A DNA stretch of 64,000 bases from AP-15 sp963814805 (GTDB lineage Bacteria > Pseudomonadota > Alphaproteobacteria > ATCC43930 > CGMCC-115725), in assembly GCA_963814805.1 (NCBI GenBank), contig CAWFER010000002.1, positions 1-64,000 of the forward strand, in the 5' to 3' direction. A program made the translations under genes and the position numbers. The first letter of the stretch is position 1, and each line of letters begins with the position of its first letter. This document shows, one piece after another, positions 57,101 to 64,000 of the stretch. The notes under the pieces were generated by a model. That model saw nothing but the letters and a program-made list of their open reading frames with translations, was not told the DNA's origin and did no database searches.

Positions 57101-60100
57101 AGCGCTACGCTCGGCGATCCGTTCGGCCACCAGTCGGCGGCCTGCCCGAACACCACATCCCAAAACGCATTGGGCTCGGGGTCGACCGCTGCCAACAACC
57201 CGCCCGGCGCCAAGAGATCGCGCAGGACGGCGAGCCCCGCGGCGTCGAGCTGCAAGCGGGCGCAGGCATGCGCCGCCAGCACCACGTCGAACCGGACCTC
57301 GCCCAGAGCATCCGCTCCATCTCTGGGCGACCAGTTGCGCGCCGCCGCGCCGACCACGGATTGCGTCGCCGCGCCGAGCCGGTCGACCTGCTCGGCATCG
57401 GCGCTGGTCGCCAGATAGGAGAGCGCCACCCCGGCCGAAACCAGTCGATGTAACAGTTGCCGGGTGGCGCCGCCGACCGCGCCGACCTCCAAAATGCGCA
57501 ACGGCCGGTCGGGCGGCCATGCCGCAGCGATCCCCTGCAGCGCATCGCCCAGCAAATCGAGGCCGGCGCTGCTCGCAGGCGAGGCCTGAAGCAGCTGCTC
57601 GGCCATCGGCGACAGCCATAGTGCGGCGCGCCCCGGACCGTCGGCGAGAAGGTTCGGCAGCCTTTCGATGGCGGCCGCGGCAAGCGCCAGCTCAGCCACC
57701 AGATCGGGGGCGTCGGCCAGCAGCCGGCGCCAGATTTCCCCGGCGTCGGGCAGCTCGCTCGCCGGATCGAGGCGCCATTCGCCGTAGCTCTCGCTCGCCG
57801 CGCCAAGTCGTTCGAGCGCCGCCAGCAGACATTGGAGAAGCCCGCGCGAGGCCGGCGCGACAACCGCGCGATCGACCAGCTCGTCGATCGTGAAGGAACC
57901 GTCGGGCGCGGCCCAGCCGGTTAATGGCGGGAGGGCCGCGGCCCCGATCAGGGCGTCGAGCAGCAATGCCTGGTCGCGCCGCCGCAGGTCGGGTTTGCGT
58001 GATGCGGCTAGCCGGGCCAGCGCCGCGTCGGCTTGCTCCAGCGCTACCGGCGGGTCAAATTCCGCCAGCGGCGCCGGAACCAGGTCGACGTGAAACATCT
58101 GCCCGTCGGCTGCCGCCCTGCGGCCGAGATCGACGCGGCGCAGCCAGCAATCCTCGATCTCGGCGACGACGGCGCCGGCGGCATCGTAGAGCGCCATGTC
58201 GGCCGAGGCCGATCTGACCCCGGTCCGGGTCAGGCGCAGCCGGGCGCGGCTCGCCACTCGGCCAAACGGCGCCAGCAGCCGGGCGCGGCCGAACCGCCAC
58301 GGCAGAAAGCCGCCGCCGGTCTGCTCTCGGCCATGCCCGGCGAGGAGCCCGAGCAATCCCTGCAATGCGCCGTCGAGCAGTGCTGGATGCAGCAGATAGG
58401 CGTCGAGAGGCTCGTCGATCGGGCTGGCGTCGAGCTGTACGAGCGCGCCGTCGGCGGTGGCGATGGCGACGTGATCGACGGTTCTGAACCGGCGGCCATA
58501 GTCGAGCCCCATGCGCCGCGCCAGCCGATAGAGGGTTTCCGCCTCGATCCGCTGGCCGCCAGGCGGGCAATCGGCCCAGCGCAAGACCGGCCGCGCGTCG
58601 CTCGCCGCGGCGATCCGACCGACCGCGTGGACCGTCAGCGGCTCGATCGACAGTCGCGCACGGCTCGCCAGCTCCCAGTCGCCATCGTTGGAGAGGAGCG
58701 TCGTGCGCATCTCGCGCATCTCTCCGGCGGCGAACGGGAGCGGCCGGCGCATTTCGACATCGACAGCTTCCAGCGCCGCCGCCTCGGGCCAGCGCCAGCG
58801 CGCCGCCGCAAGCGCGGTTTCGAGGATTGCCGCGGCCGGATATACAGCCACGCCCTCGACCGCGTGATCGGCGATCCACGGGAGCACCTGCGCGTCGAGA
58901 TGGTTCAGCCAATTTGAGGCCGGGCCGTGCTGGCGGAAACCGAGCAGCGGATGATCGAAGGGCGGGCTTTCCGGATCATTGGCTTCGACGGTCTTGTCGA
59001 GCCAATAATCCTGGCGCTGCCACGGATATAATGGCAGGCCGCGAGGGTCGGCCGGGCCGTCGAACCCCGGCGCGGCCGCCAGATCGTAGCCGGCGACATA
59101 GCAGCGCGCCGCGATCGCCGCAAACGGATCGCCGTCGCCGTCGTTGCGCGACAGGGTGGCGAGAACGCGGCCTTCGGCTCCCGCCGCGCGCAGCCCGTCC
59201 GCGAGATAGGAATGGAGGATCGCGCTGGGGCCGATCTCGACAAAGATGCGATAGCCCTCGTCGATCAGCGCGGCGGCCGCCGCGCTAAAGCGCACCGGGT
59301 TTCTGATGTTGCGCCACCAGTGATCGGCGTCGAGGCCGCCGGTCTTGACCGCCGTCCCGGTGACGCTCGACACCAGCCGCGCCGGCGGCGCCCGCGAGGC
59401 GATCCCGGCGAGGCTCGCCAGCAACTCCTCGCGGATTGGATCCATCGACTTGGAATGGAAGGCGAAGTCGAGATCGAGCCGGCGAAACCAGAGATTGCGC
59501 CGGTGCGCCTCGAGAGCGAGCCGATCGATTTCCGCGCCCGAACCCGACAGGGTCACCGAACGCGCGGCATTGAACGCCGCGATCTCGGCGCCGCTGTCGA
59601 GCTCGGCGAGAAAGCTTCGGGCGGCGGCGCCATCGAGCGCCATCGCCGCCATCCGTCCGGCGCCCTGGGTGCGCTGCTGGCTGCGGCTGCGGGCGACGAC
59701 GACATGCCCGGCCTCGGCCAGGGTCAGCGCCCCGGCGGCCCAGGCGGCGGCGATCTCGCCGACGCTGTGGCCGAGAAATCCGCCGGCCGTGACGCCGGCC
59801 TCGCGCAACGCCTCGACGATGCCGATCTGAATCGCGAACAGCATCGGCTGGGCGATGTCGGTGCGCGCCACCCGCTCGGCCTCGGCCGCGCCGGCGATCA
59901 GCTCCGCGACCGACCAGCCGAGCCGCGGGCGCAAGACGTCATCGACCATCTCGACCGCGCCGCGGAAGGCGGCGCTGGCGTGCAGCGCGGCGCATCCCAT
60001 TCCGGGAAATTGCGCGCCGTTGCCGGAGAAGATGAAAGCGAGCTTGCCCTCGGCCACCGCCGTCCCGCTGACGATCTGCGCCGCGGCTTCGCCGTCGAGG

Positions 60101-61683
60101 AAACCCCCGAGCAGGTCGGCGTTGGCCCGGCGGTCGCGGCCGAGCGCCGCCAGCCGATGGCGGTGGTGGTCGCGCCCACGGGCGGCGGCGCGCGCCGCGC
60201 CGGCCAGCCGCTCGTCCGCGACCGCGCCGAGAGCGCTGCGCCAGCCGACGACAAGTTCGCGCAACGCCGCTTCGCCGGCGGCCGAGATCAGCAGCGGCGG
60301 GGGCGGCTCATCGCGTCGCCGGCGCTCTTCCCGCGGATCCGGCCGGCGCTGTTCCCGGCTGGGCGGCGCGGCAAGCACGACATGCGCGTTGGCGCCGCCG
60401 AAGCCAAACGAGTTGACCCCGGCGTAGTGCTTCCGGCGCCCGCCTGGCAGCGGCTCGGCCTCACGCAGTAGGCGCAGATTGAGCGCTTCGAAGGCGATGC
60501 TCCGGCTCGGGCTGTCGCAGTTGAGGGTCGGCGGGATCAGGCCGCGCTCGAGCGCCAGCGCCGCCTTGAGCAGCCCGGCCATTCCCGAGGCCGGCTCCAG
60601 ATGGCCGATATTGGTCTTGACCGAGCCGATCGGCAGCGTCTCACGCCGCCTCTGGCCGATCGTCCGGCCGACCGCCGCCGCTTCGACCGGGTCGCCGACC
60701 GGGGTCCCGGTGCCGTGCATTTCAAAAAACGCGAGCGCCTCCGGATCGATCTGCGCCTCGGCGTAGACCCTCTCCAGCAGGGCTGCCTGCGCGGCTTCGC
60801 TCGGCAGCGACAGGCCGATCGTGCGGCCGTCCGAATTGGTCCCGGTGGCGAGGATTGCCGCGCGGATCGGGTCGCCGGCGGCAAGCGCCTCGGCGAGCGG
60901 CTTCAGGAGCACCACGCCGCCGCCTTCGCCGCGGACATAGCCGTCGGCGCGCTCGTCAAAGGCGAAGCAGCGGCCCCGCGGCGACAGCATCGCGGCGCGG
61001 CAGAAGCCGATGAACGGATAGGGGGCGAGCAGCAGATTGACGCCGCCGACGATGGCGCTGGCGACCCGGCCGGCGCGGATCGCCTCGCAGGCGTGATGCA
61101 ACGCCACCAGCGACGACGAGCAGGCGGTGTCGACGGCGAGGCTCGGTCCGCGCAGGTCGAAGACGTAGGAGATGCGGTTGGCGAGGATGCTCAGCGCATT
61201 TCCGGTCATGAAATACGAATCGGCGCCGGCCGGGTCGCCCAGCCGCAAATCGGAGTAGTCGGTCGCCGACGCCCCGATATAAACCCCGCAATCCGTGCCG
61301 GCGAGGCGGCTCGCCGGGATCCCGGCGTCTTCGATCGCGTGCCAGACGAGCTCCAGCAGCAGCCGCTGCTGCGGGTCCATCTGCACCGCCTCGCGCGGCG
61401 AGATCCCGAAGAACGACGGCTCGAACTTGGCGATCCCGTCGATCAGACCGGCCGACCAGGTATAGCTCTTGCCGGCCTCGCCGCGAGCGGGATGATAAAA
61501 AAATCGGGTCGACCATCGCTCCGGGCCGACCTGCGAGATCGCATCGCCGCCGCCGGCGAGCAGCCGCCAGAACTCCTCGATGCCGTCGCCTCCGGGAAAT
61601 CGGCAGGATGCCCCGACGATCGCGATCGATCCGTCACGCATGGCAAGCGCGGGCATGGCAATCGCAGGATTGCCCCGGAGCAC
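54123..61683 (-). CDS. Highly reducing type I polyketide synthase, KS-AT-DH-MT-ER-KR-ACP (frameshifted)
   Basis: About 2520 aa. KS (1-440): Cys188 in VDTACSSSLV, His323 in EMHGTGTP, His361 in NIGHLEP. AT (~548-860): GHSVGE (Ser640) and FAFHS (His743), which favours malonyl. DH (~910-1200): HAVEGVAVYP (His940) and HPALLDGAL (Asp1104). A methyltransferase-like region has a weak SAM motif (ILEVGAVGGATRQLL). ER (~1800-2130): HAAAGGVGLAAIQYA. One indel near 55350 leads into KR (YLVTGGIDGFGFEAA, GQGAYVAANAAL) and ACP (MGMDSLMAVELR). There is no thioesterase. A gggga site supports the GTG start. The enzyme should act iteratively. Confidence 0.93.
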
Positions 61684-61918
61684 CAGCTTCCCCCATTTGT
61701 CCCCTCATGGTCGCCAGCCGTTTGCGCACGGCATACGGCCTCAGTCAGCTGTCGATCACGTTCATTTGTCCTCGTCGATGACGCTCATAAAGTCAACCGC
61801 GGCGAGGACGGATGACGGTGCTGCTGCTCCCGCGCCAATCAGCGTCCGCCGGCCGGCGCCGCGGTGAGACGGGCGGTTCAGGCAAGGCAATTGGTCCTCA
61901 GCCGAGACCAATTGGTCC
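61684..61918. other. Intergenic region between phyH-type and PKS genes with a 21-bp tandem repeat
   Basis: 235 bp with no gene. Next to the phyH-type stop codon the 20-base unit caattggtcctcagccgaga occurs twice (61888-61907 and 61909-61928) at a 21-bp period; the second copy contains the stop codon. The unit includes the palindrome accaattggt. The rest shows nothing clear. It could hold a promoter for the PKS, or simply join an operon. Confidence 0.6.
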
Positions 61919-62990
61919 TCAGCCGAGAAAGGCATCGGGCGGGCTGAACGCGGTGGCGCTGCCCGCCGGGCGCCATGGGTTGCGAGCCAGCCGCAACCTT
62001 TCCAAAAGGTCCATCGCCGCCCAATAGAGCGGCACGGCCCGGCCTTTGACCAGCGGCATGGCGGCCGGATCCAGTCCCAGCCACGGCAAAAACGGGTTGC
62101 GGCGGCCGTAAGCCCAAATCTCGCTGCGCGCCGCCGGCCGCGAGGCGAGGCCGCGCGCGTGAAAGCCCATGGTGTCGGCCACCACCAGCGTATTGCGCGG
62201 CACGGCGAACACCCTTGGCTCGGCAAAGCCGAGACGGCGCAGCATCGGCGGGCTGATCCGCAGCGAGCCCCGCGCCGATTGGAAATCCGGGCTCTGCCAA
62301 GCGGAGAGCGACGCCCGACGCTCCCAGGCGAGGCGCCGCGGCGTCGGCCGGTGCGAGCCCGGAACATAGATCAGCGGCCCCTGATCCTCGCCGACATCGG
62401 AGAGGAAGAACCAGGCCTTGACGGTCGGATGAAAGGTGTCGGCATGGAGCCGGGTCTGCGGGTCGGGCGGCGCCTGCGCGGGCCTGGGCGAAGATCGTCT
62501 GCAGGTAAAGGAACGGTTCGAGCGCGAACGAGCCGACATAGCGCACCAGGCCGAGCCATTGCGGGCTCTCGACCATGGCGCGCACCGCCGGCAGGCGCGC
62601 CAGCGCCGCCCGGTCGAGCGCGATGCGGCGGGTGATCGCATCGCCCTGCGCCTGCTGCCGCGCCGGCGCCGCGAACGCGCGCAGCTGGCGCTCGAGCTCG
62701 GCGAAGGCCGGGGCCGGCAGGAAGTCGCGCTTGACGACAAAACCGTCGCGCGCGAAGGCCGCCCGGTCGTCGTCGCCGACCAGCGCCGCCAAGCTTTGCC
62801 GGCGCCGCTCGGCCATGCGCTCGGCGAGGCGGATGCGGGCGACATGCAGCCCGGCGCGGTTCAGGGTCGGGCTGCCGATAATCGGATTGTCGCGGAACGA
62901 CTTGGCGCCGGTCGCCAGCGCCGCGACATGGATCGGCGCCAAGAGCCACGAGCCCGGCCCCGATCTGATTGCCCGCGCCCGACGCCGCAT
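61919..62990 (-). CDS. PhyH-type 2OG-Fe(II) dioxygenase (frameshifted)
   Basis: About 357 aa after repair. The N-terminal half starts MRRRARAIRSGPGSWLLAPI and has FARDGFVVKRDFLPAPAFAE. Near 62465 the frame changes into QTRLHADTFHPTVKAWFFL, with the iron HxD as HAD. SDVGEDQGPLIYVPGSHRPT and the distal His in VVADTMGFHARG follow. It belongs to the phytanoyl-CoA dioxygenase family, which hydroxylates aliphatic chains. It lies upstream of the PKS and downstream of the Ldh-type gene on the same strand, so it is a candidate tailoring hydroxylase. Confidence 0.83.
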
Positions 62991-63003
62991 CGCCCCGACC
63001 CGG

Positions 63004-63990
63004 TCAGGCGTGCAGCGCGGCGAGCGCGTCGTAGACCAGGCGGTCGATCTCGATGCCTTCGCGCAGCAGGCGCTCGCGGCTGCGGAAGGCGCGCTCTCCC
63101 GGGATGCGGATTTCCTCGACCCCGGGCTGGCGCGGGACGTTCTTGATCCGCTCGACGAGCGCGCTGACCTCGCGCTTGAACTGGTCGAGAGGAACCAGCA
63201 GGTCGGGCTTGAAGACAACAAACAGATATCCGTCGTCCTGGTCCGGATCCATGCCCGAGCCGGCGAGCACGCCCAGCGCCTGGACGATAAAGCCGAACCC
63301 ATAGCCCTTGTAGCCGCCGAACGGCAGCAGCGCGCCCTCTCGCGCCGCCGCCGGGTCGCGGGTCGGCTCTCCCTGCAAATCAATCGCCACACCCTCGGGC
63401 AGCAACTGCCCCAGCCGCTCGCGCAGCGCCATTTCGGTGCCCATGAACGCCGAGGTGCCCATGTCGAGCACGACCGGTCCCCCGGCGGATGGCATGCCGA
63501 AGGCGATCGGATTGGTGCCGAGCGCCGGGCGGGTCCCGCCGAACGGCGCGACGCTGCGCGAGGAGCTCGCGGTGTGGACGCCGACCAGATCGGCGTTGGC
63601 GATCATCTCGCAGTAATAGGCGCTGCGCCCGCTCATCCAGCTGTTGGTGACGCCGACGACCGCAAACCCGTGCGCCGCCGCCTTGGCGATCGCGGCGCGG
63701 GTGGCGTGGTGGAGCGCCAGCATGCCGACATTGTTGCCGCCGTCGTACAGCACCGAAATTTCGCTCTCGCGGATCGCGCTGATCGGCCGTCGCGGCTGCT
63801 TGAAGCGGCGGTGCTCGGGGAGGTTGAGGATCTTCGCCAGCCCCGAATATTCGTAGCCGCACAAGGCCGCGTCGATCATGTGATCGGCAAGGATGCGGGC
63901 CTCTTCGGCGTCATAGCCGATGCCGGCGAGCGCCCGTTCGGCATGCTCGCGCGCCTCGGCGACGCTCAAATGGACGCGGTCTGACGCCAT
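63004..63990 (-). CDS. Ldh2-family (malate/L-sulfolactate-type) NAD(P)-dependent dehydrogenase
   Basis: A 328-aa enzyme of the YlbC/MdhDH2 (Ldh2) family, not the Rossmann lactate dehydrogenases. Motifs are GYEYSGLAKILNLPEH, VGVTNSWMSGRSAYYCEMI, APFGGTRPALGTNPIAFGMP and FGGYKGYGFGFIVQALGVL. It reduces 2-keto acids or oxidises 2-hydroxy acids; the exact substrate is unknown. It ends 13 bp before the phyH-type start, so the genes are probably co-transcribed. Whether it belongs to the PKS pathway is uncertain. Confidence 0.88.
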   Translation of the reverse strand: MASDRVHLSVAEAREHAERALAGIGYDAEEARILADHMIDAALCGYEYSGLAKILNLPEHRRFKQPRRPISAIRESEISVLYDGGNNVGMLALHHATRAAIAKAAAHGFAVVGVTNSWMSGRSAYYCEMIANADLVGVHTASSSRSVAPFGGTRPALGTNPIAFGMPSAGGPVVLDMGTSAFMGTEMALRERLGQLLPEGVAIDLQGEPTRDPAAAREGALLPFGGYKGYGFGFIVQALGVLAGSGMDPDQDDGYLFVVFKPDLLVPLDQFKREVSALVERIKNVPRQPGVEEIRIPGERAFRSRERLLREGIEIDRLVYDALAALHA

Positions 63991-64000
63991 ATTCCTCCCC

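Overview
The window comes from a high-GC alphaproteobacterium. A GcrA-type cell-cycle regulator (a family restricted to Alphaproteobacteria), a cobalamin-riboswitch-controlled CbtBA pair, a UbiE-UbiB pair and rhizobial/rhodospirillal-style palindromic repeats all point that way; the genus cannot be fixed from the sequence alone. There are no rRNA or tRNA genes and no CRISPR array that I can see. A recurring feature is single-base indels: about 20 otherwise recognisable genes, including leuA, change frame once or several times. I treat this as either unpolished-assembly error or decay. As a rule here, genes with one probable indel are typed CDS and called frameshifted, while genes with several indels or an IS insertion are typed pseudogene.

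Layout. 1-2470: a 1235-bp unit (IS1595-family element plus 200 bp of flank) repeated in tandem. 2.3-7.9 kb: small membrane protein, GNAT acetyltransferase, serine hydrolase, TatA, SET protein, MoxR ATPase, a conserved hypothetical and a VWA (CoxE-like) gene. 7.9-13.8 kb: an AT-rich AAA-ATPase gene lying between two copies of the last 58 bp of the VWA gene. It is broken by an IS5-family element, which is itself broken by an IS21-family element. 13.8-20.1 kb: gcrA-like gene, B12 riboswitch with cbtB-cbtA, OprB porin, branched-chain-type substrate-binding protein and a decayed LLM flavin monooxygenase. 20.2-22.5 kb: DUF4238 gene split by a second IS5-family element. 22.7-31 kb: second LLM monooxygenase, two small exported proteins, cystathionine beta-lyase, two-gene ChrA transporter with an enolase-superfamily enzyme, ubiB and ubiE. 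31-49 kb: formamidase, ada with a 2OG oxygenase, gamma-glutamyltransferase, DUF427, sulfatase-like membrane enzyme with SDR, glyoxalase II, D-aminoacylase-type amidohydrolase, SCO protein, MepA, CoA-binding/MetY fusion, peroxiredoxin, Sfp-type PPTase and leuA with a possible attenuator.

49.8-64 kb: a heptose-epimerase-like gene and a glycosyltransferase (+ strand) face a four-gene minus-strand cluster: Ldh-type oxidoreductase, PhyH-type 2OG dioxygenase, a single-module highly reducing type I PKS (KS-AT-DH-MT-ER-KR-ACP, no thioesterase) and an alpha-oxoamine synthase. A TE-less reducing PKS directly followed by an AOS, with a 2OG hydroxylase, has the same enzyme logic as the fungal sphinganine-analogue (fumonisin/AAL-toxin) pathways. 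I infer a bacterial long-chain amino-polyketide (sphingoid-like) product, possibly glycosylated. The PPTase at 46.5 kb could activate the ACP. This cluster is the most interesting system in the window.
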